In this document: piece by piece, positions 15,063 through 23,555 of the stretch
Numbering within the stretch: position 1 is the first letter of the stretch
How the letters are laid out: each line of letters starts with the position of its first letter
Assembly (NCBI RefSeq): GCF_017876405.1
Contig: NZ_JAGINW010000001.1
Location: 11,855,203-11,919,202, forward strand
DNA length: 64,000 nucleotides
Direction of reading: 5' to 3'
Source of the DNA: Kibdelosporangium banguiense
GTDB taxonomy: Bacteria; Actinomycetota; Actinomycetes; Mycobacteriales; Pseudonocardiaceae
Position numbers and translations under genes: made by a program
Notes under the pieces: model-generated
What the model was told of the DNA's origin: nothing
Database searches by the model: none
What the model saw: only the letters and a program-made list of their open reading frames with translations

Positions 15063-15656
15063 TCAGGCTTCTGGTGCGCCGCCCGCTGCTGGGAAGAGCC
15101 GTTCTACGGCCGCTACGACGGTCGCTCGCCGGGCCGCGGCGACGCCGGGGTCCTGTTCCGCGTCGAAGCCCGGTTGCCCGACCCACGAGGTGGCGATCTG
15201 GTTGACGAGGACGAGCACGTCGAGAGGTGCCCACCCGGCATTGATGAGGCCCGCCTCCTGGGCTTGCCGCACCTGCTCGACCTTGTGGGCGACGGTCTGG
15301 CGTATCGCCTCGTCCGGCGGCGAACCGGCGGAGCCCAGTTCCAACTGACCCCACTGCATGATGCGGTGGCGCTCGGGATGGGCCCTGAAGTAGTCGTGCA
15401 CGCGACCGGCGTAGCCGGGCAGGTCGGCAGGGTCCATCCGGGTGGCTTCGGCGATCGCGGCCAGTTCCTGGGCGGAGATGACCCGGTAGAGGTCCTCCTT
15501 GCTGGCGAAGTGCGCGTAGACGCGTTCCTTGCTGGTCTTCGCGTTCTTGGCGATCCGGTCGATGCGGGCCCCCGCGATGCCGTGACGGGCGAACTCCGCC
15601 GTGGCCGCGGCCACGATCCGTTCGCGGGTCGAGTCGGTTCCGCGTGTGGGGGACAT
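15063..15656 (-). CDS. TetR-family repressor
   Basis: A 197-residue TetR regulator. The N-terminal helix-turn-helix is RERIVAAATAEFARHGIAGA then IDRIAKNAKTSKERVYAHFASKEDLYRV (residues about 10-55). The C-terminal ligand domain is about 65-195. It starts at ATG 15656 and is divergent from an aldo-keto reductase gene. Between them lies a 26-bp perfect inverted repeat with embedded promoter-like boxes, so autorepression plus control of the reductase is a strong inference. The effector is unknown, perhaps an aldehyde or xenobiotic. Confidence 0.9.
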   Translation of the reverse strand: MSPTRGTDSTRERIVAAATAEFARHGIAGARIDRIAKNAKTSKERVYAHFASKEDLYRVISAQELAAIAEATRMDPADLPGYAGRVHDYFRAHPERHRIMQWGQLELGSAGSPPDEAIRQTVAHKVEQVRQAQEAGLINAGWAPLDVLVLVNQIATSWVGQPGFDAEQDPGVAAARRATVVAAVERLFPAAGGAPEA

Positions 15657-15669
15657 GCGACGAGACTAA

Positions 15670-15737
15670 CAAACCGAACCGTTTGGTTTGACAGTCTGGG
15701 TCGCCGCTCGTACTGTCAAACCAAACGGTTCGGTTTG
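15670..15737. promoter_or_regulatory. 26-bp perfect inverted repeat: paired TetR operators over divergent promoters
   Basis: The left arm at 15670-15695 and the right arm at 15712-15737 are exact reverse complements over 26 bp, separated by 16 bp. Each arm is itself an imperfect palindrome, AAACCGAAC-C-GTTTGGTTT (8 of 9 paired), so each could bind a TetR dimer. The plus strand has TTGACA at 15688-15693 and TACTGT at 15711-15716, spaced 17 bp and reading towards the reductase. The mirror image gives TTGACA (15719-15714) and GACTGT (15696-15691) towards tetR. The promoters overlap face to face and both sit inside the operators. Confidence 0.85.
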
Positions 15738-15753
15738 GCGAAAGGAACGCGTT

Positions 15754-16716
15754 GTGCACAGCAGGACACTCGGCACGCAAGGCTTGACGGTCTCCGCGAT
15801 CGGATACGGCTCGATGGGTATCTCGATGGCCTACGGGCCTGGCGACGAGACGGAGGGCATCGCGGCAATTCGGCGCGCCCACGACCTCGGCGTCACCTTC
15901 TTCGATACCGCCGAGCTGTACGGGTGGGGCGAGAACGAGAGGGTGGTCGGGCGCGCGGTGGCCGGATTCCGCGACGAGGTCGTGATCGCGACCAAGTTCG
16001 GCTTCACCCGCGATTTCGGCTTCGACAGCCGCCCGGTCCACATCCGGGAGGTCGTCGACGCCAGCCTGCGCAACCTCCGGGTCGACCACATCGACGTCCT
16101 CTACCAGCACCGCGTGGATCCCGAGGTGCCCATCGAGGACGTCGCGGGTGCCGTCGGTGAGCTGGTCCACGCGGGCAAGGTGAAGTACCTCGGCCTCAGC
16201 GAGGCGGGCCCGCGGACAATCGCCCGTGCCCACGCCGTCCACCCGGTCTCGGTGCTGCAGACGGAATACTCGCTGTTCGAACGCGACGTCGAAAAGCTCT
16301 TCCCGACGCTCGAGGAACTGGGCATCGGGTTCGTCGCCTATTCGCCACTGGGCCGCGGCTTCATCACCGGCACCGCCAAGCCCGCGGGCCAGTACGACCT
16401 CACCGACTACCGCAACGTGGACCCGCGCTGGCAGCCGGGCAACTTCGAGCGCAACGTGGACGCCGTCGCCAGGCTCGCCGACCTGGCGTCCACAATGGAC
16501 ATTACGGTGTCGCAGCTGGCCCTGGCCTGGTTGCTCCACCAGCGCGACTACATCGTGCCGATCCCCGGTACCCGCAGCCCGGTGCGCGTCGAGGAGAACG
16601 CGGGCGCCGCCGAGATCACCCTCACCGAAGCGGACCTCGAAGCCATCCACGCCATCCTGCCTCACGGCGGGTTCGGTCCTCGCTACGAAGGACATTCCCT
16701 GCCGATGTGGGAGTGA
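15754..16716 (+). CDS. Aldo/keto reductase (NADPH-dependent)
   Basis: A 320-residue intact aldo-keto reductase of the YakC/AKR13-like group. The catalytic tetrad is visible: Asp and Tyr in FFDTAELYGWGENE, Lys in VVIATKFGF, His in DVLYQHRVDP. The C-terminal NADPH site is IPGTRSPVRVEENAGA. Family members reduce aldehydes and ketones of xenobiotics. GTG 15754 was chosen because it follows GAAAGGAA at the right distance; an in-frame extension to 15688 runs through the operator and is rejected. It is divergent from tetR, and derepression by an aldehyde or electrophile is plausible. Confidence 0.92.
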   Translation: MHSRTLGTQGLTVSAIGYGSMGISMAYGPGDETEGIAAIRRAHDLGVTFFDTAELYGWGENERVVGRAVAGFRDEVVIATKFGFTRDFGFDSRPVHIREVVDASLRNLRVDHIDVLYQHRVDPEVPIEDVAGAVGELVHAGKVKYLGLSEAGPRTIARAHAVHPVSVLQTEYSLFERDVEKLFPTLEELGIGFVAYSPLGRGFITGTAKPAGQYDLTDYRNVDPRWQPGNFERNVDAVARLADLASTMDITVSQLALAWLLHQRDYIVPIPGTRSPVRVEENAGAAEITLTEADLEAIHAILPHGGFGPRYEGHSLPMWE

Positions 16717-16863
16717 TCATGTCCGCTACATGAGACGTCAGCACTGGTGCCCGCGGAGACCCTCGAATCCGGATCTCGACGAAATACATCGGCGGCCCTT
16801 ACTCACGCGACGAGCAGCGAGTCGTCGCGCTTATCAAGCCCGAGCGGCAAAGCGCGGGGTGAG

Positions 16864-17175
16864 CTATTCAGTGAGCAGGACGCGGAGATCGGTGAGCAGC
16901 GCACGCAGGTCAGCGCGAGTGAGGGTCGTGCACGTGCCGTTGTAGTCGTGCTCGATGGTGACTGTCTCGCCGTCGAGATGGAGATGGCAGACGTTGCCGG
17001 TGAACTGCCATGTGCGTTCGTGGCGGATGTGATGCTCGATCAGGCCGCGCATGGCATTGCTGGTGCCTATTTCGGACTCGAAGAAGTCGCCGAGGGCTGC
17101 CAGCTCCTGCGGGACGGACACCTGCAGTTCGTCGTCGACGACGGTGAAGTAGACGTGCGTCGTCGCGTTGCTCAT
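16864..17175 (-). CDS. Putative immunity protein to the EndoU toxin
   Basis: A 103-residue cytoplasmic-type protein (start MSNATTHVYFTVVDDELQ at 17175; no signal peptide or membrane segment). It is acidic, with a beta-rich first half and a helical end (LTRADLRALLTDLRVLL). Its ATG overlaps the TGA of the EndoU toxin gene by 4 bp, the usual position and coupling of an immunity gene in polymorphic toxin operons. I do not recognise a named Imm family. The function is therefore inferred from position; binding and blocking the nuclease domain would be the expected role. Longer upstream starts lie inside the toxin gene and are rejected. Confidence 0.7.
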   Translation of the reverse strand: MSNATTHVYFTVVDDELQVSVPQELAALGDFFESEIGTSNAMRGLIEHHIRHERTWQFTGNVCHLHLDGETVTIEHDYNGTCTTLTRADLRALLTDLRVLLTE

Positions 17176-18311
17176 GAGCGTTTCCGTCGCTTCCGCACAC
17201 CACGAGGATACGCCGTTACGACGTCGCAGAGCCGGGGTTCTGCCGGGCCGCGCTTGAGCAGGCCCACGATCTGCACCCCTTGGTATTCCCCGCGGAACTG
17301 GCACTTGACGGGGTCGTAGCCGCCGTTGAGCATCGCGTCGCGGAAGGCGCCCCGCACAGCCTGCAGGACCTTGGCGCGCGACCAGGAGTCGGGGAAGAAC
17401 GTACTTGTCTTGATCTTGTTCGGGGTCGTGCGCGGGCCGTTCACGCGGGCAACGTAGACGCCATGCGGGTCCGGTCCGTCGATGATCTCGGCGACCCGCA
17501 GCACGCCACGGTCAACGCCGCCTTCACGGTGGTGGTAACCAGTGTGTTCCTGCTTGCTTGGCCGGTAGTGGCCGTCGAAGATGTGCTGGCTCAGGCGTGG
17601 CGACAGACGGTCCAGACCGTCGGAACGCAACCGCTTGCGGATTGTCTTGATGGCGGTGGCCCAGCTTTGCAGGTCGTCGCGCAATGCCCTGGGGTCGAAC
17701 AAGGTCCGGGGTTCTTGCGGGCTCACCACGGCACGCACCGCCAGATCGGCAGCCGGCGTCGGCTGCGAGATGGGCGGCAAGACCGGCAGCGGCGCGGGCA
17801 TCAACTCGGCGGCCGTCTGGATCGTGCTCGCCGACTCGTTCCCGACCGTGTCGAGCATGGCGATTGCGCGGCGGTACGTACACAGGGCCAGTGCCTGCTG
17901 ATCGACGCGGACTGGTCGCGGCTCGTCGGTGCCGGTGATGACGCCGGTGAGCTCGGCCTGCTCTGCCAGTGTCGGGCTCGGCGGTTCCGGCGAGCCGGGA
18001 TCTTGCTTGTCTGCCAACGCGATCACCTCACCGGCTTGGCGTTGTGCCCATGCCAGGGCGGAGGCGTACGTGTCCAGCGCGACCGCGGCCTGGCCGTAGG
18101 AGTCGGCCATGGTCAGGAAACGCTTGGGCTGCTGCTCGAACTGGGCGTGGAACGCCTCGGCGGCTCTACCGGACCATCCGCCGTCGTCTATCGTACGGAA
18201 ACCACGGCCGATTTCCTCGCAGGTGTGGGCCATCCGGTTGTAGGAATCGGCGAGCAGCCAGATCTCCCCCGGGTCGCCTGGTACCAGGTCCCTGGCGGTC
18301 TTCGGCGTCAT
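17172..18311 (-). CDS. Polymorphic toxin: WXG100-like N-terminus with C-terminal EndoU ribonuclease domain
   Basis: A 379-residue toxin. Residues about 10-100 are a helical WXG100-superfamily hairpin with the WSG turn at 46-48 (type VII secretion targeting). Residues about 105-200 are a Pro/Glu-rich linker. Residues about 235-375 match the bacterial EndoU nuclease family: HIFDGH (243-248), HTGYHHREGG (256-265) and KTSTFFP (301-307) carry the expected His, His and Lys/Thr active-site residues. EndoU toxins cleave tRNA or other RNA in rival or host cells. It overlaps by 4 bp both the upstream WXG-like gene and the downstream putative immunity gene, forming a compact chaperone-toxin-immunity operon. 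Secretion through an ESX system encoded elsewhere is inferred. Confidence 0.88.
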   Translation of the reverse strand: MTPKTARDLVPGDPGEIWLLADSYNRMAHTCEEIGRGFRTIDDGGWSGRAAEAFHAQFEQQPKRFLTMADSYGQAAVALDTYASALAWAQRQAGEVIALADKQDPGSPEPPSPTLAEQAELTGVITGTDEPRPVRVDQQALALCTYRRAIAMLDTVGNESASTIQTAAELMPAPLPVLPPISQPTPAADLAVRAVVSPQEPRTLFDPRALRDDLQSWATAIKTIRKRLRSDGLDRLSPRLSQHIFDGHYRPSKQEHTGYHHREGGVDRGVLRVAEIIDGPDPHGVYVARVNGPRTTPNKIKTSTFFPDSWSRAKVLQAVRGAFRDAMLNGGYDPVKCQFRGEYQGVQIVGLLKRGPAEPRLCDVVTAYPRGVRKRRKRS

Positions 18312-18601
18312 GGCCCGATGCCCTTGAACCGGTCGGCGCCGCTCTCGTCCCCCTGTTGATAGGCCCTGACAGTGTCGGCGAGCCGATCGCGGATCGCCTC
18401 CGCCTCGGCGGTCAGCCGCCCCAGGCCGAGCTTCTCCTCGGCGGCGAACCTGTCGACCGCCTCGGCCAGCCGGCCGTGCCCGAACACGTCGGCACCCGGG
18501 ACCTCACGGGGCGGACCAGCCAGTTCTCCGGCCAATCGGCCCACCCGGTCGCGTACCGCACTGAGAGCTTCAAGATCGACTGCAAACCCGTCCGAACTCA
18601 C
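18308..18601 (-). CDS. WXG100-like small helical partner of the EndoU toxin
   Basis: A 97-residue, all-helical protein (LEALSAVRDRVGRLAGELAG, RLAEAVDRFAAEEKLGLGRLTAEAEAIRDRLADTVRAYQQGD). The C-terminal YQQGDE resembles the YxxxD/E secretion motif of ESX substrates. It lacks a clear WXG turn, so it resembles the EsxB/ESX-1 secretion-associated (EspC-like) small proteins that pair with larger T7SS effectors. GTG 18601 follows GGGAGG at proper spacing and is preferred over GTG 18622. The stop overlaps the toxin start by 4 bp. It likely acts as chaperone or co-secreted partner. Confidence 0.78.
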   Translation of the reverse strand: MSSDGFAVDLEALSAVRDRVGRLAGELAGPPREVPGADVFGHGRLAEAVDRFAAEEKLGLGRLTAEAEAIRDRLADTVRAYQQGDESGADRFKGIGP

Positions 18602-18719
18602 CCAGCCTCCCATCCAGGTCACTCACAGTGGCGAAAACTTTACCAATTCCGACAGCGGGTGTGCGCGATTTCCGGTCATGCCGGCACTGAACAGTGCCAT
18701 TTGGACTACGGTGAAACTC

Positions 18720-19079
18720 ATGACGCCGGGGCGAGTGCTGGTGATCGGTCTCGATCCAGCCAGGATCGAGGGCTGGGATCCCGAGCCGGTCCAGGCGGCT
18801 TTGAAACGCGGCCAGGCCCGTTTCGCCGATCACGGTATCGAGGCCGACTGGTGCCTGGTGGTACTCGACGAGAATCCCGAGGCAACGATCGTGGAAGCGT
18901 TGACCCGTCAGGATTACGCCTGTGTGGTGATCGGGGGCGGTATCCGCAAGCACGAGCCGTTGCTCGAGTTCTTCGAGAAGGTGGTCAACCTGGTCCGGCA
19001 GTACGCGCCCGGCGCAGCCATCGCCTTCAGCAGCACTCCCGAGGATCCGGCCGACGCCGCCCTGCGGTGGCTGCGGTAG
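18720..19079 (+). CDS. Conserved hypothetical protein, Rossmann-like
   Basis: A 119-residue cytoplasmic protein with RVLVIGLDPARIEGWDPEPVQ at the start, WCLVVLDENPEATIVEAL, YACVVIGGGIRKHEPLLEFFE and APGAAIAFSSTPEDPADAALRWL. The alternating strand-helix pattern suggests a response-regulator- or flavodoxin-like fold, but no catalytic motif is seen. Proteins of this type are widespread in actinobacteria and proteobacteria with no established role. ATG 18720 was chosen: the open frame extends far upstream through the divergent promoter region, which lacks coding character. Confidence 0.75.
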   Translation: MTPGRVLVIGLDPARIEGWDPEPVQAALKRGQARFADHGIEADWCLVVLDENPEATIVEALTRQDYACVVIGGGIRKHEPLLEFFEKVVNLVRQYAPGAAIAFSSTPEDPADAALRWLR

Positions 19080-19146
19080 CCGTCAGGACAGATCTGGTCA
19101 GGAATCAAGAAGCGCTGGTCACCGGGTCGCACCTAACGTCACTGCC

Positions 19147-19773
19147 ATGACATTCATCGACACCATCACCCTCGAAGTGGCCGACCCCGCGGCCGCCGAA
19201 CGCTTCTACAACACCGCTTTCGGGCTGGGCGCCCCGCTGCGGCTGCGCGCCTCGCAGGAGCCCGCCACGGGCTTCCGCGGATTCACCCTGTCACTCACGG
19301 TTTCCCAGCCGGCCGACGTCGACGCCCTGATCGACGCCGCCCTCGACGCCGGGGCTACCACTCTCAAGCCCGCCGCGAAATCGATGTGGGGCTACGGCGG
19401 CGCGGTGCAGGCCCCGGACGGGACGATCTGGAAGGTCGCGACCTCCAAGAAGAAGGACACCGGCCCGGCCACCAAACAGATCGACGACATCGTGCTCCTG
19501 CTGGGCGTCTCCGATGTGGCCGCGAGCAAGCAGTTCTACCTCGACCAGGGCCTGACCGTGGCGAAAAGCTTCGGCCGCATGTACGTCGAGTTCGCCAGCG
19601 GGTCGAGCCCGGTCAAACTGGCGCTGTACCGGCGCCGGGCGCTCGCCAAGGACGCCGGCGTCTCCCCCGACGGCACGGGATCGCACCGGATCGCGGTCGG
19701 CGGCGCTGCCGAGCCGTTCACCGATCCGGACGGATTCGCCTGGGAGACCACGTCCATCACCGCCGCACCCTGA
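19147..19773 (+). CDS. VOC-superfamily (glyoxalase/bleomycin-resistance-like) protein
   Basis: A 208-residue protein built of two glyoxalase-like modules. The first (about 1-100) has TFIDTITLEVADPAAAERFYNTAFG and AVQAPDGTIWKVA. The second (about 113-205) has IDDIVLLLGVSDVAASKQFYLDQG and the closing PFTDPDGFAWETT. It could be a metal-dependent lyase, dioxygenase or binding protein; no substrate can be assigned. Convergent with the amine oxidase gene, with 3 bp between stops. Confidence 0.85.
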   Translation: MTFIDTITLEVADPAAAERFYNTAFGLGAPLRLRASQEPATGFRGFTLSLTVSQPADVDALIDAALDAGATTLKPAAKSMWGYGGAVQAPDGTIWKVATSKKKDTGPATKQIDDIVLLLGVSDVAASKQFYLDQGLTVAKSFGRMYVEFASGSSPVKLALYRRRALAKDAGVSPDGTGSHRIAVGGAAEPFTDPDGFAWETTSITAAP

Positions 19774-19776
19774 CAA

Positions 19777-21144
19777 CTATTGCCCGCTCTGAGCGGCGAT
19801 CGCGTCCGCCGCGGCTTCTCCCGATCGCACGGCGCCGTCGATGTAGCCGTACCAGCGCGACGAGGTTTCTGTTCCAGCCCAATGGATTCGGCCTACGGGA
19901 GCGCGCAGGGCGTGGCCGAGTTGAGTCCACGCACCCGGCGGGAACACCGCTGAGTAACCGCCCCGGGCGAATGGTTGCTCGTTCCAGTTTCGTTCGACGA
20001 AGGTCACCGGGGTGGCAGCCTGCGGGCCGAACAGGCGGGTAAATGCATCAAGGAGAATCGACCGGCGGTCGGCCGACGAGTGCGCGGCGAGGTCTCGGGC
20101 GGTCGCGCCGTTGACGAAGCCGATCAGTACGCCGCGCCGGCCGGACTGCGGGCTGCTGTCGACGGTCAGCGCGATCGGCCCGCGCAGACTGAGGGCGGAG
20201 CCGCTGAGACCTGCCCGCCGCCAGAACGGTTCTGGATATGTGGCAATACATTTGGTCACGCTGCCCATGGGCAATCGCTGCAGCAGGTTGTCCCGTGCGG
20301 CCGGTAGCGGTGGGTCGTAAGCGATCCGGGCCGCGAGCGGAGGCGGAACCGCGACCACGACATGGCTGGCACGCCATGCGGTTGCGTCTTCGACAGCCAC
20401 CACAACACCGGAGTCGTCATGCTCGATCCGCTGGACCGGTGCGTTGAGCCGGAGTGCGGTGCCCAGCCGATCGGCGAGCTTCGTGGCCAGGCCGTACGCC
20501 CCACCGTCCAACCGATCTTGCTGCGCGCCGCCTTCGACGTCGGTCAACGCCGACAGGCTGCCGCCGGCCTTCACGTAGAACAAGGCGTGCAGCAGCGACA
20601 GTTCACTCGGTTCGCACGCCCAGATGGCCTGGCAGGCAAGGGCGATGAACCGGCGCCCGCCGCGGGTCCTTGCTGTGCGGTCGATCCAGGACTGCAGGGT
20701 TTGCCCGTCGAGCACTGCCGCGTTCGGGCTACGCCACGGACTCCCGGTGTCGACCGTGCGGGCGAGCCGGTCAAGACGGGACTGGGCCCGCGCGACATCG
20801 AGCAGCGTCAACGGCCCGAGTTTCGGCACCATGCCACGAAACCGCCGCAACCGACCGGTCTCGGTCTCCAGCATGTTGTGTCCAGAGGCGTAGGTCGGGA
20901 ACGTGGCCACGCCGAGTTCGGCGGCCAGCGCGTACACCCGGTCCTGGCCCGGTCCGACGAACTGGCCACCGAGGTCGACGATCTCGCCGTCGGCCTCGGC
21001 TCCGGCCGTGCGGCCACCAACTTGATGACAGGCTTCGAGCAGAAGGACTTCGGCTCCGCGACGGCGAAGACGATCGGCACATACGAGACCCGCCATACCG
21101 GCGCCGATCACGACTACGTCCACGTCGGGATCATGGTGGGACAC
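19777..21144 (-). CDS. Flavin monoamine oxidase family protein
   Basis: A 455-residue FAD amine oxidase. It has the N-terminal dinucleotide motif DVVVIGAGMAGLVCADRLRRRG, EACHQVGGR, the substrate-side lysine region GSVTKCIATYPEPFW, and the C-terminal FAD motif HWAGTETSSRWYGYIDGAVRSGE. It oxidises primary or aromatic amines, or related substrates, to imines with release of hydrogen peroxide. The chosen start is GTG 21144, placed 4 bp after GGAGGTCAA. The longer frame up to 21204 adds a Cys/Trp/Pro-rich leader with no coding character. It appears to be a single-gene unit; the substrate is unknown. Confidence 0.92.
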   Translation of the reverse strand: MSHHDPDVDVVVIGAGMAGLVCADRLRRRGAEVLLLEACHQVGGRTAGAEADGEIVDLGGQFVGPGQDRVYALAAELGVATFPTYASGHNMLETETGRLRRFRGMVPKLGPLTLLDVARAQSRLDRLARTVDTGSPWRSPNAAVLDGQTLQSWIDRTARTRGGRRFIALACQAIWACEPSELSLLHALFYVKAGGSLSALTDVEGGAQQDRLDGGAYGLATKLADRLGTALRLNAPVQRIEHDDSGVVVAVEDATAWRASHVVVAVPPPLAARIAYDPPLPAARDNLLQRLPMGSVTKCIATYPEPFWRRAGLSGSALSLRGPIALTVDSSPQSGRRGVLIGFVNGATARDLAAHSSADRRSILLDAFTRLFGPQAATPVTFVERNWNEQPFARGGYSAVFPPGAWTQLGHALRAPVGRIHWAGTETSSRWYGYIDGAVRSGEAAADAIAAQSGQ

Positions 21145-21447
21145 TTGACCTCCTGGGTGTGTTGGCCGTGTCCGTGCCCAGCACGAACACTCCAGCGCAC
21201 CCACCTACCACCACGGCGCTGACTTCCGGATTCATTTGTGTGCGTAGATCATTCCCGCTCACCGCCGCGCGAGTCAACCAACGAAGAATGGTTCACGGAC
21301 TCTTTGTTCCTGCATTGGGAGTAGTGGGACAGACGTTTGGGGTAATCGCGGGTCTTCTTCGTCAAGTCGAGTACATGGATGTTGGCAGCTCGGTACGTTC
21401 GGGAAACGCACCTCCTTTGTTTCTTGATGTTGACCAGGAAGGCCAAC
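21145..21447. other. Divergent intergenic region
   Basis: About 300 bp between the amine oxidase start and the STAND regulator start. It is AT-richer than its surroundings and holds the promoters of both genes. AAGGCC and AGGAAGG before 21448 supply the ribosome binding site of the STAND gene. No other structure was recognised. Confidence 0.5.
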
Positions 21448-23547
21448 GTGAGCGAAGGCGATACGCACAACGAGTTATCCGGTTCAGCTGTCAATGTCGT
21501 GCAGGCTCGGGACATCAGTGGTGGCGTGCACATACATCACATCGCTGTTGCCGAACTGCCGATTCCACGGCAGTTGCCGCCTGATGTCGGGCACTTCGTC
21601 GATCGGGAGAAACACATAGAACGGTTGCACGTCTGGCTCGACACGCCCCATGACCGGGCGGCACCGGCTGAGGTGATCGCAGGGGCCGGTGGGGTGGGCA
21701 AGACGTCGCTCGCGGCGCACTGGGCGCATCAGGTGCGGGACCGGTTCCCGGACGGCGACCTCTATCTCGACCTGCGGGGCTACCACGTGGAGCGTTCGCT
21801 CAGCGCTTCCGAGGGGCTCGACTATGTGCTGCGGGCGCTGGGCGTGACCGGGGAACGGCTCCCGGTCGCGCTGGACGCCAAGGCAGCTCTCTACCGCTCC
21901 ATGCTGCACGGCCGGCGGATCCTGGTACTACTGGACAACGCAGCGACGACCGAGCAGATTCGGCCGTTGTTGCCTGGCTCGCCGACCTGCCGCGTAGTGA
22001 TCACCAGTCGCAGCCGGCTGACCGGACTGATGATCAAAGAAGGAGCACACCGCATGCCGCTGGACACCCTGCCACCGGACCGGGCGATCGAACTGCTCGA
22101 GCAGGTCGCCGGTGACCGTGTCCGCGACGATCCCGCCAGCACCGCCAAGCTGGCCGAATACTGCGGTCACCTGCCCCTGGCCCTGCGGATCGCGGCCGAA
22201 CGCCTGGTGGCGAGCCCGCATCTCACGGTCGCCGACCTCGTCGAGGAGCTCGCCGAAGAGCGCGAGCGACTTGACGCGTTGGACTCGGGGGACGACGAGT
22301 TCACGAACGTGCGCGCGGTGTTCTCCTGGTCCTACCGTGCACTCCCGGCGGACGCCGCGCGGATGTTCCGGCTACTCGGCCTGGTCACCGGCCCGGACAT
22401 CAGCGGTGCCGCCGCGGCTGTGCTGGCCGGGCTCCCGGCGGTGAAGGCCCGGCGGGTGTTGGACGCGTTGGTGGGTGCGCATCTGCTGCAGGTCAACGGC
22501 CCGCACCGCTATCGTTTTCACGACTTGTTGCGTGTCTACGCCGCGCACTGCGCCGAGAACGACGAGTCCGAAACAGACCGCCAGGCCGCGTTGCATCGCC
22601 TTTTCACCTGGTACGCGTATTCCATTGAGGCCGCAGCCCAGGTGATCACCCCGCATTTCTCTCGTATCCCGATCAGCGTCGCGGAGCCCGTCGCCCCGGC
22701 ACCGGACTTTCCCGATCGGCTGACGGCACTGCACTGGTGTGATTCCGAGCAGGCGAATCTGGTGGCCGCCGTCCAGCAGGCGGCCGACGTGGGCGAGCAC
22801 ACCCTCGCCTGGCAGATGCCTGTCGGGCTGTTCGCGTTCTGCCTTGTCCGCAGGCCGCTGGCCGACTGGGTGACCACCCATCTGGTCGGTCTGGCGTCAG
22901 TGCGGCACGACGGCGACCGGCTCGCCGAAGTGTGGCTGCAGAACAGCATCGCGCTTGCCTACCGCGACCTGCGGCAGTACGACTCCGCACTGGAGTACTT
23001 CCAGCTGGCGCTCGCCGGTTGGCGTGCGGAAGGGGTGCGGTGGGGCGAAGCGTGGGCTCTGCGCGACATCGGCGGTGTCTACAACTTGCTCGGCCGCAAC
23101 GCCGAGGCCATCGGCACGCTCAACGAATCATTGGCGATCCACCTCGAGGAAGACGACACCTGGGGTGAGGCAACGGCTTTGGCCCTGCTCGCCCGCGCCA
23201 ACCACAGTCTCGGCCAGTTCGAGCAGGCACTGCCCCAGCTGGACCGGGCGCTGGAGATCCGCCGAGACCACGGTGACCAGCGAAACGTCGGCAACGCGCT
23301 GAACGACCTCAGCCAGCTGCACGACAGCCTCGGCCAGTTCGACCAGGCGATGGCAGAAGCCGAGGAAGCACTCGACATCCATCGCGCTGTCGAGTACTGG
23401 CACGGCGAGGCAACGGCCCATGAGCGCCTCGCAGCCGTCCTCGATCACACCGGCCAGGCAGAAGCGGCCGCCGAGCACTGGCGCGCCGCGATCACGCTGT
23501 ACGACAAGCTCGGCGACCCGCGAGCCGACGACATCCGCAACCGGTAA
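21448..23547 (+). CDS. STAND NTPase regulator with TPR repeats
   Basis: A 699-residue signal-transduction ATPase. The N-terminal peptide (residues 10-31, SGSAVNVVQARDISGGVHIHH) is a short motif common to actinobacterial STAND proteins. The NB-ARC domain is about 45-330, with the P-loop GAGGVGKTS at 79-87, Walker B ILVLLDNAATTEQ, and LPLALRIAAERL. The winged-helix region is about 285-370 (MFRLLGLVTGPDISGAAAAVLAG). TPR repeats are about 470-690 (EVWLQNSIALAYRDLRQYDSALEYF and later copies). There is no DNA-binding SARP domain, so it resembles NB-ARC/TPR inflammasome-like sensors or truncated AfsR proteins. GTG 21448 follows AGGAAGG. Partners are unknown. Confidence 0.88.
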   Translation: MSEGDTHNELSGSAVNVVQARDISGGVHIHHIAVAELPIPRQLPPDVGHFVDREKHIERLHVWLDTPHDRAAPAEVIAGAGGVGKTSLAAHWAHQVRDRFPDGDLYLDLRGYHVERSLSASEGLDYVLRALGVTGERLPVALDAKAALYRSMLHGRRILVLLDNAATTEQIRPLLPGSPTCRVVITSRSRLTGLMIKEGAHRMPLDTLPPDRAIELLEQVAGDRVRDDPASTAKLAEYCGHLPLALRIAAERLVASPHLTVADLVEELAEERERLDALDSGDDEFTNVRAVFSWSYRALPADAARMFRLLGLVTGPDISGAAAAVLAGLPAVKARRVLDALVGAHLLQVNGPHRYRFHDLLRVYAAHCAENDESETDRQAALHRLFTWYAYSIEAAAQVITPHFSRIPISVAEPVAPAPDFPDRLTALHWCDSEQANLVAAVQQAADVGEHTLAWQMPVGLFAFCLVRRPLADWVTTHLVGLASVRHDGDRLAEVWLQNSIALAYRDLRQYDSALEYFQLALAGWRAEGVRWGEAWALRDIGGVYNLLGRNAEAIGTLNESLAIHLEEDDTWGEATALALLARANHSLGQFEQALPQLDRALEIRRDHGDQRNVGNALNDLSQLHDSLGQFDQAMAEAEEALDIHRAVEYWHGEATAHERLAAVLDHTGQAEAAAEHWRAAITLYDKLGDPRADDIRNR

Positions 23548-23555
23548 CCGTGCAA

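Noticed and set aside
14920..16695. 591-codon frame on the minus strand across the TetR/aldo-keto reductase region
   Set aside because: It is antisense to an intact aldo-keto reductase with all catalytic residues and to the TetR gene region; its translation has the Arg/Val/Asp-rich look of a shadow frame.
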